From positions 177,916,717 to 177,980,716 of the forward strand of contig CM063505.1 in the NCBI GenBank assembly GCA_032207245.1: 64,000 bases of DNA, given 5' to 3'. Below, one piece after another: positions 1 through 10,911 of the stretch. Position numbers and translations under genes: made by a program. The notes under the pieces were generated by a model, which did no database searches, was not told where the DNA came from, and saw nothing but the letters and a program-made list of their open reading frames with translations. Positions within the stretch are counted from its first letter, which is position 1; the number at the start of each line of letters is the position of its first letter. This DNA comes from Pardosa pseudoannulata. Its lineage: Eukaryota; Arthropoda; Arachnida; Araneae; Lycosidae.

Positions 1-708
1 AATCTCGATTTCAAAAATGTAAAATGGGTACCTTTGTGGGTCTAAAATGTTGGCCCCGGAACACTTTTGGTTGAAGGGTATCACTGGCTGATCAGGAGAG
101 AGAATCTATACATCATCCGTTGATCTGTTACAGACATCGTCAGGGGCTTTCTCCTGAATCTTTGGGGTGCGGCCGTACTACTTTGTGCAGGAACACTTCC
201 TAGCGGACTTGACTGGACTCTCCTAGTCTGGACTATCGAGCACCTTCTTTTGAGACCTCCGAACCAATCTCTTCTCGGGCCTTCTAATCCATCTCCTCAT
301 TTTTTAGATTTTTCATATTTTATTATCTCAAACTTTGTCCCCTCCTCCTTCTTGTCTTCCAATCGGGATAGTTGCCAGAATTTCATTGGTCTGACCAAAC
401 CCCGCCCTGAGACCACCAACGTGAACAACCTTATCCCTTCTAATTGGGCACTGTCCCTTAGGGACTCATAAATACTCCACAAAGGTACATTCTTATTTAA
501 TGTCAAGTACGGAGACGGGATTCTAATCTGGGACTGGAATCAGCACCCCGCCCGAGACAACCGTACAAGACTACAATATCCTTTTTATCGAGATTTATGA
601 ACCTCTATCTGTTTACAACGATGTGATGAGGTCAGATTTAGATCCCGAACATTTTACTTCATGTATGAATGAATGAATTATATAACAGATCTAAATCGCC
701 TCATCACA
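1..708 (+). repeat. Dispersed repeat family A, copy 1 (left end outside window)
   Basis: This block matches the inverted copy at 53538-54600 over its whole length and the right half of 1500-2364. The shared core carries a TATA-like stretch near 467 (cataaatac) and the conserved block around 445-490. A 12-bp inverted pair GTACCTTTGTGG lies at 28-39 and 477-488. The right end is a hairpin (622-708), after which similarity between copies stops. No coding frame is preserved. It could be a non-autonomous element or an LTR-like unit; I cannot name the superfamily. The left end runs off the window, because copy 3 continues past the equivalent point. Confidence 0.75.
622..708. repeat. Terminal hairpin of family A, copy 1
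   Basis: TGTGATGAGG plus TCAGATTTAGATC on the left is nearly the reverse complement of GATCTAAATCGCCTCATCACA on the right, with a loop of roughly 40 nt. The same structure ends the other two family A copies (2225-2364 and 53538-53624), and flanking sequence differs beyond it in all three. It therefore marks the element boundary. Confidence 0.7.
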
Positions 709-1051
709 ACCAAGAGGTTGTATTTGTTTTCTCTACAGCAGGTACAAAAAATTTCTTTGGAAGAGATAGTCTTCAAATTACGTTAGTCTAATAATTTAGA
801 ATATTAATAAGAAATGTGTACTTTTTTATTTCTTGTAGGTACATTATCACATTAATAAACTTTTATTTATGTATTTATTTATTTATTCCTATAATTTTTA
901 TAACAGTTTTGGCAACTTAAAAAATACATCTTATTATATGAATAAATATTTTTCTAATTGGAGTTCTTGAGATACAAAGGGTTAAAATCAACGCATTCCG
1001 CTGTTCTCGCAAGTCATTCGCAGATTAAAAGTCCCTTCGTCCAAGACCTAC
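709..1051. other. Unassigned AT-rich interval
   Basis: AT-rich sequence between the family A hairpin and the possible exon. No repeat partner, hairpin or convincing frame was seen. Confidence 0.4.
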
Positions 1052-1257
1052 CTCAGATCAATAAACTTTCTTTCGCTCTGAACTGAATTCCTTGCGAAGA
1101 AATACTGCTCATACAGCGAAAATATGGGGAACTCGGCCAAATCCTCGGGATCTTCGAAAGTATTAAATTCCTTTATACCGTCTTCCATCCAACTGATCTT
1201 GCAATTTGATGGGGCGAACGCAACTTGATTTTCTCGTTGTACATAAATTCGAGGGGG
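1052..1257 (-). CDS. Possible coding exon, protein unrecognised
   Basis: On the minus strand a frame of nearly 70 codons stays open and reads like ordinary protein, rich in acidic and aromatic residues (for example FNTFEDPEDLAEF and IFSLYEQYFFAR). It is more GC-rich and has more varied codon use than its surroundings. At 1052 it runs into AG|GTAGGT, a good 5' splice site, and the in-frame stop lies inside that donor. The upstream boundary is unclear: an acceptor-like AG at 1233 follows a pyrimidine-rich stretch, or the frame may open further up. I do not recognise the family. It could be a host exon or an unrecognised mobile-element gene. No partner exon was found in the window. Confidence 0.35.
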
Positions 1258-1539
1258 AAAATATATAAGCGTGTATGTACGTATGTATGTATGAATATGT
1301 ATGTATATATAGGTGGATGTGTGTATACATTCATGTCATGTAGCTCTCGTTTAAATTTAGGTATTTACCTATGATCAAATTTATAATGGTTATTTATTTT
1401 GGAAAATATATAAGCGTGTATGTACGTATGTATGTATGAATATGTATATATAGGTGGATGTGTGTATACATTCATGTCATGTAGCTATCGTTTAAATTTA
1501 GGTATTTACCTATGATCAAAATTATAGTGGTTATTTCTA
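1256..1539 (+). repeat. Tandem duplication, two units of about 145 bp
   Basis: Unit 1 starts at 1256 and unit 2 at 1401, both with GGAAAATATATAAGCGTG. They are nearly identical through the ATGT-rich stretch, the ACATTCATGTCATGTAGCT block and the final ATTTACCTATGATCAAA. Unit 2 runs straight into family A copy 2. Low divergence suggests a recent duplication. Confidence 0.85.
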
Positions 1540-2364
1540 TTTGTTAGTTACAAAGACTAAATATTATTTGGGTTGTGTTGTGTAGACTATTTAAATTAAA
1601 ATTCAACCACAGGTCCTGAGAGACTACTGACTTAAAATAAAATATAAACTAATAAGCTAAATTAAGAGTAACTGAAATCAGCTTAAAATAAAAATAAGTA
1701 AATTTATTATAATGATATATACAGGAATAATACACAAAAATTTTATCAAGTTTCATAAAATTTACAGTTGGCCTCCCGAAGTTTCACAGTCAGAATCGTC
1801 TCCTCCGACTTCTGACCTCTGATAGTCGGACTTCTCTACTCGACTCTCAAACACTGACCGTCATACTTCTGTCCTCGACTCAACTGCCGAACACCCCCTC
1901 CCTCTTGACTTTTCTTATTTTATATTATTTTCATCTCTGTCCTTTCTTACTTCTTTTCGTCCAATCGGGAGAGTTGTCTAAATCTATTGGTCTCCTTCAC
2001 CCCGCCTTGAAACCGCAAACATGGGAAAAACTTACCCCTTCAAATTGGGCACTGTCCCTTAGGGACTCATAAATAACTCCACAAAGGTACATTCTTATTT
2101 AATGTCATGTACGAAGACGCGATTCTAATCTGGGACTGGGATGAGAACCCCTCCCGAGAATACCGCATACGACGAAAAAACCCGTTGAATTAATATTTTA
2201 TTGTCCTTTCCCTTTTACAAAAGATGTGATGAGGTCAGATTTAGATCCCAAGCAATTCACTTCTTGTTTTATTTTTATCAAATTATTTTAATTAATCAAT
2301 CATATTAATTATATCAATTATATTAATTATCAATTATAATAATGATCTAAATCGTCTCATTACA
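1500..2364 (+). repeat. Dispersed repeat family A, copy 2
   Basis: The left part (about 1575-1730, including the CAACCACAGG block) matches the reverse complement of 54350-54560. The right part matches copies 1 and 3 from about 1890 on, including the near-invariant segment around 2050-2130. The middle (about 1760-1890) is unlike the other copies and is made of short CTCCGACTTCTGAC-type repeats. It ends in the family hairpin at 2225-2364, whose loop is enlarged by ATTAAT-type repeats. No open frame is conserved between copies. Confidence 0.65.
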
Positions 2365-2795
2365 ATTCATACTCTGGTTTACAATTTCTAAGGACTTATA
2401 ATAATAGTAGGAATAACAGCCACAAAATGGAAGGCAGGAAGATGTGGAAGTTAACGTAAGTATGAAATACAATAAAACGTGATTTGTGTTTGCAAAGAAT
2501 TGCCGAAGTTTTCTGTCGCGTGATAAGTGATGTAAACGTGTTGACGAGTATTAAAGGGAGAGAACCAACCTGACGGGCTTGCAATTTCGATATGTATTTC
2601 CGACATCATTCAGATAATCTAACGCGTCACAGTGTTATTGGTAAGACTGAAGAAGGATGAAAAATAACAGATGTTGCTAGGATGTTCAAAGTCAGCCAGT
2701 GTTATTTCAGAGTTATTTTAAGTCCAAGACATGGTCGTTAAACATTCGAGGCTTCTCAAAAATAAAAATCCTTTACAGCATCTTTTCTTCTTTTG

Positions 2796-2970
2796 GTTTC
2801 ATTTGGGTGTGCTAAGGTCTACATTTTGCAACAAGAGGATTAATGAGACCGGGACCTACTGCTTAAAGCCTATTCCGAACGGCTACAAACATCCATACCA
2901 TAGTGGGATTCGAACCCACGGACTCCGGTTCCAAAGACCAGAACCCTAACCATTCGGCCCTCGTTCGGCC
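2796..2970 (-). mobile_element. tRNA-derived SINE (family S1), copy 1
   Basis: Read on the minus strand this starts with a tRNA-like head. The A-box region is GGCCGAATGGTTAGGG and the B box is GGTTCGAATCC, so it has an internal Pol III type 2 promoter. A body and a 3' tail of TTTGG/CCAAA repeats follow. The head most resembles tRNA-Leu (GATGGCCGA, then GTGGGTTCGAATCCCAC) with a shortened variable arm. It is flanked by a 13-bp target-site duplication with one mismatch: TTTTCTTCTTTTG at 2783-2795 and TTTTCCTCTTTTG at 2971-2983. Confidence 0.85.
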
Positions 2971-3010
2971 TTTTCCTCTTTTGATCCAGTATTTTTATAT
3001 CCGACAGCAA

Positions 3011-3072
3011 CTGTAAGCAAAAAAAAAATCTGTTTTGCTTACAGCTGCAGGATAGAACTATATCCTGCAGCT
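3011..3072. repeat. Two consecutive perfect hairpins
   Basis: Hairpin 1 has a 12-bp perfect stem, CTGTAAGCAAAA (3011-3022) with TTTTGCTTACAG (3033-3044). Hairpin 2 has a 12-bp perfect stem, AGCTGCAGGATA (3043-3054) with TATCCTGCAGCT (3061-3072). The two overlap by 2 nt. They lie just downstream of the S1 SINE; function unknown. Confidence 0.8.
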
Positions 3073-3830
3073 ATCGGCAAATAAACTAAACAAATGTGGA
3101 CAGTTTTTTCAGAGAATATCCATACGAAAACCATTCCTTTTGTATTTACATAGGAGTTTCCTCTTACTCATAACCAAAAAGGAACTATTTATTTAAATTC
3201 AAATAAGTATGATATACTCAGAAGAGATCGATTAAATATTTTAAGCACAACTATATTTTATTTATTTATAGCAATAATGATACATAATAGTATGACAATG
3301 CTGATTCCTTTGTATTATGGAGACATACTAACAGTATTGATTAGTATAAATGTGAGTGTCATATTTACATATTTAATAATAAATTAACTTAAAATGCATA
3401 TGTGGACCATCTCTTTCTAACCGCTGGGGAAGAAATGGACCATGCTATAGGGGAGAAATGGAACTACTTTTAGATGAAACAAGAATGAAAAGAATCCTAT
3501 ATCAACGAACTCTATATGAGTATTCATACCTTTTACAAGAAATTCATTTTGTTCTATTCTATTTGTAGTAAGGAGCTAAATAATACTGGTGTCAGACCTT
3601 AGACAGCAGATACCACAGACATCAACGAATAAAGATTTAACTGTTCATACGCCCCCTTATGAGGCTTAAATTAAAATAAAACGTGATAACAACAGGTTAT
3701 AATTATATGAAGAATTTTATTAATTTATTTTAACTACAATAGTTATTGACATTTATGATTATTAATATTTTATTATTTACAATCGTATATAGTTAAAAAC
3801 TCATGAGAGTTGTTTTGAATAAGCATAAAA
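3073..3830. other. Unassigned AT-rich interval
   Basis: Apart from short direct similarity to the degenerate tandem units that follow, I see no gene, hairpin or element end here. Confidence 0.4.
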
Positions 3831-3943
3831 TTTCTTCAATATAAAATTACAAATGATTAATATGACATACACATATGGATGAAAGATTCTTAATGTTAAT
3901 ATGATGTAAATAAGGATTTTATAATAATTTAAAATATTATTTT

Positions 3944-4520
3944 AAATATAACATTAATCAAGCCATGTGTTTGATTCCATTCTAAATACGAGCATAAATT
4001 TCTTCAATCATAAACGAAAAAATATAACATTAATCATGATCTTCTGCTTGATATATAAATACGAGATGAAAATTCTTTAATAATTCATTAATATATAACA
4101 TTATCAAGCCAGATCTGTTGATTCCATCTTAAATTACGAGGACCCATAAAATATTCTTATTATCATAAAGGCGAAATATAACATTAATCAAGCTAGAGGG
4201 TCTTCTGCTTGATTCCATCATCTAAATTACGAGGACCCACTTGAGAAAAATCGTTCTTTCCCCCTAAGGAGGGTCATCAAACGAAAGGCGAAATATAACA
4301 TTAATCAAGCTAGAGGGTCTTCTGCTTGATTCCATCATCTAAATTACGAGGACCCACTTGAGCAAAGTCATTCTTTCACTCTAATGGGGCTCATCAAACA
4401 AAAGGCTAAATATAACATTTATCAAGCCAGAGGGTCTTCTGCTTGATTCCATCTTCTAAATTACGAGAACTCACTTGAGCAAAGTCGTTCTTTCACCTTA
4501 GCAGGGCTCATCAAACGAAA
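3944..4520 (+). repeat. Tandem array with two unit lengths (about 75 and 117 bp)
   Basis: The anchor AAATATAACATTAATC recurs at about 3944, 4019, 4092, 4174, 4290 and 4407. The first three spacings are 73-82 bp and the units are degenerate. The last two are 116-117 bp and the units are very alike. The long units carry an extra block of about 40 bp (CCACTTGAGCAAAGTCGTTC, then a pyrimidine run and a GGGCTCATC-like block). The array may have expanded twice, once before and once after gaining this block. Confidence 0.8.
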
Positions 4521-4984
4521 GACGCAGACATTCTTGGGGTTCAGTCCATATTTAGCCTTCGTGGTTCCTCGTTCAAGTAAAGTTGCTTATTAGTCTTAGC
4601 CATAAACCAATTTCATTATGTGACGGGAACTATTGGACCTCAATTAGGCTTTCCGACAAGAGGAAAAAATTAACAACACCAAGAACTACTGAGGATGGGA
4701 AAAGAGAAGTAAAATTTAGAAGAGTGAAAATTTAGCGAAGTAGTTTTTTAGACAGCAGAACAGCAGTTAAAGGTTTGTGGGAAAAAATGAGAAACCGCAA
4801 AACAATCATGTTACACCACGCTATAAAATAACCACCTAGGGATGAATTTGTCAATATTGGAAAACTAGACATAAGTAGGTTAAGACTCGATTTACAGATG
4901 TTCATCATATACCTATTTTTACTAGTTTTTTGAAAAGAAAATAGTTCCAAATTAATTTAAATAAAATGTTTATTTTAAAAAAAT
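4521..4984. other. Unassigned interval next to piggyBac remnant
   Basis: No frame recognisable as transposase was found here. It may include the 3' flank of the decayed piggyBac element that follows, but I found no TTAA-flanked terminus. Confidence 0.3.
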
Positions 4985-5371
4985 TCATGGAAAACATTTG
5001 TTACACATAAAATCTGTTTTTGAAACACATTTTCTGCAAACATTTCTATTACATTTAACCCAATGCTTTCTACGTCTGTTTCTTTTGCATGATTGTTGAA
5101 CTTGACAATTCTTCCGTACGTCAGTAGCATGCATTTCTGTCATTAGAATGGAAGTGTTCTCGACTTCTTCTCTATATTTACTTCGTAGTTCTCCAGCTAA
5201 TTGGAAAATAAAATCTTTTCATGAAATATTTACTTGAGTCGCCTCTTTATACAGAATCCAAGCATTGATAGCTGCTAAATCTAAAATGTTGTAGAAAACT
5301 TGTAAAGGTCATCTGCGTGAATGAGAAGTGAAACAAATCACGTGCGACTTGACTGTTGCCCAGGCCTGATA
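4985..5371 (-). pseudogene. piggyBac-type transposase, C-terminal remnant
   Basis: The minus-strand frame contains PLQVFYNILDLAAINAWILY, the conserved C-terminal block of piggyBac (DDE_Tnp_1_7) transposases. A helical EELR-type region follows, then a cysteine-rich tail (CQVQQSC, CNRNVCRKC, CNKC) ending in a normal stop at 4985-4987, which matches the C-terminal zinc-binding domain of the family. In-frame TGA stops at 5309-5311 (where a Trp is expected) and 5219-5221 break it. The catalytic aspartates lie upstream in the family and were not found here. The call rests on motif order and spacing. Confidence 0.75.
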
Positions 5372-5567
5372 GGACCAATAAATTTCATGTTATGCAATGA
5401 ACTGTTAAATCATTCTATGAGTCAAATTGGCTCACAACCGTGAAAATAGGTATACCACACTTGATAATGCGAAATGAAGGGGTCTGCGGGGAAGAGGAAT
5501 GAAAATTTATATATATTTTATCATTTAACTAAAAACCAACGTATGTTTTTAAAAAGTGATATTAAAG

Positions 5568-5568
<1 letters not shown>

Positions 5569-5637
<69 letters not shown>
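5569..5637. repeat. (TA)n microsatellite
   Basis: Uninterrupted TA dinucleotides, flanked by short direct repeats of GTCAAATTGGCTC (near 5420 and 5655). Confidence 0.95.
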
Positions 5638-5639
<2 letters not shown>

Positions 5640-6968
5640 ATCAAATTTTTAATAAGTCAAATTGGCTCGGTCCGTAAATCTAGAGTTAATTATATCATGA
5701 GTAGCATGATTACTAGAATAAATAGAAACTTTACAACTTGAGTCCTTTTTGTAAATCCTCACAAAAAAAAATTTCTGTTAAAAAATAAAACGATGTAAAA
5801 CCTTATGTGCATTACACAGTTTTCGTTTGAAAAAAGAGAAAGTGGAAGTTATTCTATAACATTTTTTTCTTCTAGAGAAACTGTAGTCGTACACTAAATT
5901 CACTTTATCCATTTTTCAATGATGTTTCCGATGTCCGAGATTGAAAATTTCTAAGAACAGATAACATCTAGACTAAACAAATAGAAAAAATAATAAACAC
6001 ATCAAGCTATACAGAGAAACTAATTTTAAAGGGAAGATGGAAACAAATAGAAATATAAAAGATAAGTGAAAATAGAAATATAAAACATAGAGACCTGATC
6101 AAATTGTGAAAATAAGACACAGAAAGTTTAAGTTTTGTGTATGACTGTTGTAACATTTAGTTGAACCGGTACTTTTTTAACTGCAAACTGCTCCCTATAA
6201 AACGAAAAACCTCGATATAACAAATATAAAACCGCTGGCAGTCACCGAAAGCTCTTGAAATTTTCTCAATGTTGAATTCATATGTAGAACTCATTGTTAA
6301 ATAGAATTTAAATCATTGTTGAATGCATATTACATACATTTTTATACCATTAAAAACTATTAGTCTAGCAAGTGTGTGGATTATCAATGTATTAAAGATT
6401 TGAAGAATTCTATCTCACTTTCCAATTATATAAATTTAAATGAAGTTCAGCAAAAATCATGTATATTTAATAGGTGTAGTAAAAGCTCATTTAGTATACA
6501 TACCCTATTATATAATTATTACGTAAAGATAAATCATTTTATAGAACAAGCCACTAATTACTAAAGTTACGTAAAAATGTACCTTAAAAGCATTAAACAT
6601 TGAGCAAATAAAAATTTTCGAATGTATTCGTCTGATTCGGGTCGTAACTCTGTCGAAATCTGTAAGAAGAGCCTTGTAACGAAAATCGTCCTTTGTGTCC
6701 TTCCAGATGGCGAATTTCGATTGACCGTGCAAGAGCGGCGTTTAACGACCGCTGCCTGCTCCCCCGTCAATAAGCTAAAAATATTAGCTCTTGATACAGA
6801 TTCCATTTCGTATTAAAAAGGTAATAGTAAAAGAATTCAAATCTCGGACTTATATGAAACAGAAAATTTCTTGGATCGTGAAAAAAGTAAAACAAGCTGA
6901 GATAGATAATATTTTTGAAATAATTTAACGTGAAGTTTCAGTTTTATCGGTTTATTGTGCAAAAAAAA
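5638..6968. other. Unassigned AT-rich interval with a GC-richer island
   Basis: Mostly AT-rich. About 6620-6810 is clearly more GC- and CpG-rich and open in several frames on both strands, with a TTTGTGTCCTTCCAG acceptor-like site near 6705. None of the translations resembles a family I know, so it is left as a candidate exon or old repeat fragment. Confidence 0.3.
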
Positions 6969-7010
6969 ATTGGATAAAGTAATGTTAAAAATGATATTAC
7001 TTTATCCAAT
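6969..7010. repeat. Perfect 15-bp hairpin
   Basis: ATTGGATAAAGTAAT (6969-6983) and its exact reverse complement (6996-7010) are separated by 12 nt. Function unknown; no flanking element was recognised. Confidence 0.85.
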
Positions 7011-8583
7011 CGCAAAATTACGTAAAGTTAATTTAATGAGACCTAAAATGCTAAAGTTTTAGTATTAATCCCTCCTTTTAGTAATCACTTTTCCCTATTT
7101 TTTTTTGCATTTTTTTTCGTTTTTACTCTTAACGATATTATGAAAATTGTACTAGGGATGTGTTTAACGAAAGCGATTGTCGTGTAAAATGGAACAGTTG
7201 AAAATAATAACACAAAGAGTGTTCTCAAAGTTTTCTTTCTTGCCAATGAAATACACGTAATATAAATTATATAAAAATACATATCTCTACATCGATATAT
7301 ATATGCAAATCAAAATTATTTCATTTAAATATCGCTTTAAAATTTTTCTCTCTCCCATTCCAATTCCTTAAAATATATCCAGTCACAAAATGTCTTAAGA
7401 AATGTCCTCGACTTAAAATTCTTTCAACATATTTCCTAACAATTTCTGTGCAATAGATGTAAATTTTCTGTCCATTCAACATATTTTCCAACTGTCTCAA
7501 TAAAATACTTCCCTCCTACAATGATCTAAGTTATCTGACTAAGTTTCTTGTCCCTTGCGAAAACTCGCTCTCGGGTTCACCTCTGTTCCAGCACGTATTT
7601 CAATATACATTCTCTCGCCTGCCTCTGACTAGTGAGGATGTTTTTTTCTAGCAACTTTTAAATGAAATTCCAGTTGAACTTGAGTGCCGTTCTCATTAAT
7701 GTTGCCCGACTGCATCTTACTTATTACTGCTAGCTAATTAGGCTTCTCCTTACCCTGTAGCCCGGACAAGTAAAAATAATAAGGGCTACATAACTTTCTA
7801 ACCAGCAGTTATTATACTGCTGGATTACAAAAGCCGGTAGGACTTTATTTGTGCTGAAACCTACTTTCGGCGGGTATTTTCTTCTTAAATTTTACTTCGT
7901 GAACATTTGCGAACTTTTTTTTACATCTGTGGATAATATTGTATGTTTATTCTATTTGAAGATTTGCTGTTGTTTGATGATACACCTGTGTTTCTTGGAT
8001 TTAATACCTATTTTCTACGTTAGATACTTAGTCTCTTGGATTTAAAGCATTGAAGTTTTGTTCTATGATGATTGTATGTTTGATGTTTTATTCTTTGATG
8101 ATTGTATGCTATTTCTAAACGTTGTTCTTGAAATGTACATAAGTGTGTGAAATATACTTAAGTTCAAAGTTTAAGCACAGTTCATAAATTGCAAAACTTT
8201 TCAGAGTAAATAAGGGTAATAGCTACTAGTTACTTTAGAAAATATATGGATAGAAGTTAATGTATTTGAATTATGCAAAACATTTCAACCAACATGGCTA
8301 AAGAATCAGTTACAGCTAGAACTGTAATTAAACTGTCTGAATCAGTATAGGTTCCAATACATGTATGTATTTGTTTCCAAAAATTCTTAAAATTCAAAAA
8401 CACAAATGAAAGCATGGATTTACCAAATGGATACCTTTTGTTTGAATGAGTACCATCTTTATTTGAATTAGAATATAGTCACAAACCGGAACATCTCTAA
8501 TTGTGAATACCGAAAATGACATAACTTTTTTCTACCAAACGAACTCAGACCTATACTACTTTCTCTCATAAGCAACCAAGATC
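7011..8583. other. Unassigned AT-rich interval
   Basis: No recognised gene. A small perfect 8-bp hairpin (CCAGCAGT...ACTGCTGG) lies at about 7802-7823. On the minus strand, about 7550-7720 reads through with a single stop but resembles nothing I recognise. Confidence 0.3.
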
Positions 8584-8793
8584 ATGGCAAACACCCGCCG
8601 TCTGCAGAGAAAGTTTCGAGACCTCCGAAAAGTCAACTTACCATGTATTCAGGCCTGCTGGCCTGGCAGGGCTGCATCGAGATTACTACTTGCCCCCCTT
8701 CATCACAGCCCACCACAACCAACCTTCAGCATCGAGATTACCGATTTCCATCCGGACACCCATTCAAGCCACCCAAAATACTCTTCAGAATAA
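8584..8793 (+). CDS. Short ORF, 69 codons, with overlapping poly(A) signal
   Basis: A GC-rich frame starts at ATCATGG, a reasonable initiation context, and encodes a basic, proline- and histidine-rich peptide with no recognised domain. Its stop codon lies within AATAAA (8789-8794), so a transcript could be polyadenylated just past the ORF. Base composition differs from the AT-rich flanks. It could be the 3' end of a transcribed repeat (LTR-like), a retrocopy or a chance frame. Confidence 0.25.
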   Translation: MANTRRLQRKFRDLRKVNLPCIQACWPGRAASRLLLAPLHHSPPQPTFSIEITDFHPDTHSSHPKYSSE

Positions 8794-8794
8794 A

Positions 8795-9639
8795 GATATA
8801 CCATTCCAATGGATAAAATGATTATGGTTGTTTCTCTAATTTGATTTATAATACTTAAGTTGTTATAATTTTACTTATCTTCTGGGTTTTTTTATTGCTG
8901 ACAGTGATGTTAAGTTTACAAAATAATACAAAACCATAGTTTTAGAGTGCTGTACAATACATTTTTTACTAAGACTAAGTTCCAAAATTGATTAAGACAT
9001 TCTAGATAGTAAATTTGCAATACAAAGAAAGCCTCTATAAAATAATTTCCATTTTTTACATTACTAGAAAAATAATTACTATTTAATGCATTTAGGACTG
9101 TTATAACATCTTGCTGTGCATTACCCATTTCGATTGCGATCATCACAGTTTATAACGATATTTTTCAAAATAACGTATACTGACTCTCAAAAACGATTAG
9201 ACGTAAAACGTTGAAATTTTGTAGATAGCTGTAGCATCTAATTGTGAAAATATATTTACGTTTGCAATTCGTAATCTTTATAACGTAAAATCTCACCATA
9301 TATTGTCACGTAGGGGGTTAATATGGACCACAATAACACACACAGGAAATACAGCCAATCTAATTTATAAACTTAACTAAAAGAGAGAAGTACAATTGCA
9401 AGCTCTGAACTCAGAACTCTCTGTGAATCAGAGATCTATGACTTTTGGCAGGGAAAGTTCCAGAAATCTGTCTGGAAAGGCGATAAAAGTTTTACTGCGC
9501 AATGCAGAGAAATGGCGAAAATTCCAGAATACATTTCTGCCAAACTAAAAAAAAGTTAAGAACTCCTGGAAGACGGAATATAGTAGAACATGAATACAAG
9601 AATTAAATAATTATTTAAACGGATATTAAATTCTACCGT
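8795..9639. other. Unassigned AT-rich interval
   Basis: No gene or element end identified. About 9330-9550 is slightly more GC-rich, but no partner was found in the window. Confidence 0.35.
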
Positions 9640-9680
9640 CGCTACCTGGATTCGAACTCACGACGTCTTGATTAGAGACT
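9640..9680 (-). repeat. tRNA-like fragment (B-box type)
   Basis: On the minus strand GAGTTCGAATCC matches a Pol III B box, preceded by a possible anticodon arm (GTCT...AGAC). The rest of a cloverleaf does not pair, so this is a degenerate SINE head or tRNA pseudogene. It abuts the S1 SINE at 9685. Confidence 0.35.
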
Positions 9681-9684
9681 AAGA

Positions 9685-9861
9685 TTTGGTTTGGTTTGGA
9701 GCGCTACGGTCTACTGTTTTGCACACAAGTACTAATGAGACTGAGACCTACTGCTTAAAGCCGATTCCAAACGGCTACGAACATCCATGCCATAGTGGAA
9801 TTCGAACCCACGAACTCCGGTTCCGAAAGCCAGCACACTAACCATTCATCCATCGTTCGGC
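9685..9861 (-). mobile_element. tRNA-derived SINE S1, copy 2
   Basis: Full-length match to the S1 consensus: TTTGG-repeat tail at 9685, body, B box GTTCGAATTCC (one substitution) and tRNA-like head ending at GTTCGGC. No clear target-site duplication. The sequence after it (9862-10020) matches 58950-59103, so the SINE may sit at the edge of that repeat. Confidence 0.8.
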
Positions 9862-10164
<303 letters not shown>

Positions 10165-10177
10165 ATATGTCAAAAAT

Positions 10178-10466
<289 letters not shown>

Positions 10467-10911
10467 TACGAGACTAAGGAGAGGACAATTCAGCTATAGA
10501 GACTGTAACCCTTCTGTTGATTGAGACATTATTAATGTTTCCAGTCTACAACAATGGAAACAGAGAGCTCTCGACAAATTCACATGCACTGTTAACAATG
10601 CTCTTAAAGTACACTTTTAAGCAAACAAGTAAAAATAAAAATAAAACTATTTTCATAAAATAACTTTATATTTTTATTGTTTTAATACATCCCGGTAAAG
10701 GAAAAGTTTAAATCGTGAAAAATTTTGTTTATAATGAAATATTTATATTATAAGAAAAATTTTCAGTGTAACTGATTTTAAGGATGCCCATCGTTGCAAT
10801 ATGGCATTACTCAGACAAAACTGTTACTTCGAGAAACGAAAATTACTTTCAACCACTAAAGGACTGCTCAAATGATAATTCTAGTGACCTACCATGCAAC
10901 TAAAACTTTAA
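10467..10911. other. Unassigned AT-rich interval
   Basis: No gene or repeat partner seen before the minisatellite. Confidence 0.4.

Noticed and set aside
2796..2970. Functional tRNA gene (also considered at the other S1 copies)
   Set aside because: The head lacks a foldable anticodon arm and acceptor pairing, and is joined to a conserved non-tRNA body with tail and target duplications, so these are SINEs.
3944..4520. CRISPR-like array
   Set aside because: The repeats are contiguous tandem units without unique spacers, in a eukaryotic context. The same holds for the arrays at 10.9, 18.5 and 45.6 kb.
6567..6816. Overlapping frames on both strands in the 6.6-6.8 kb GC-richer island as a gene
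   Set aside because: Three mutually exclusive frames are open, none has a recognisable motif, and open frames are expected where base composition rises.
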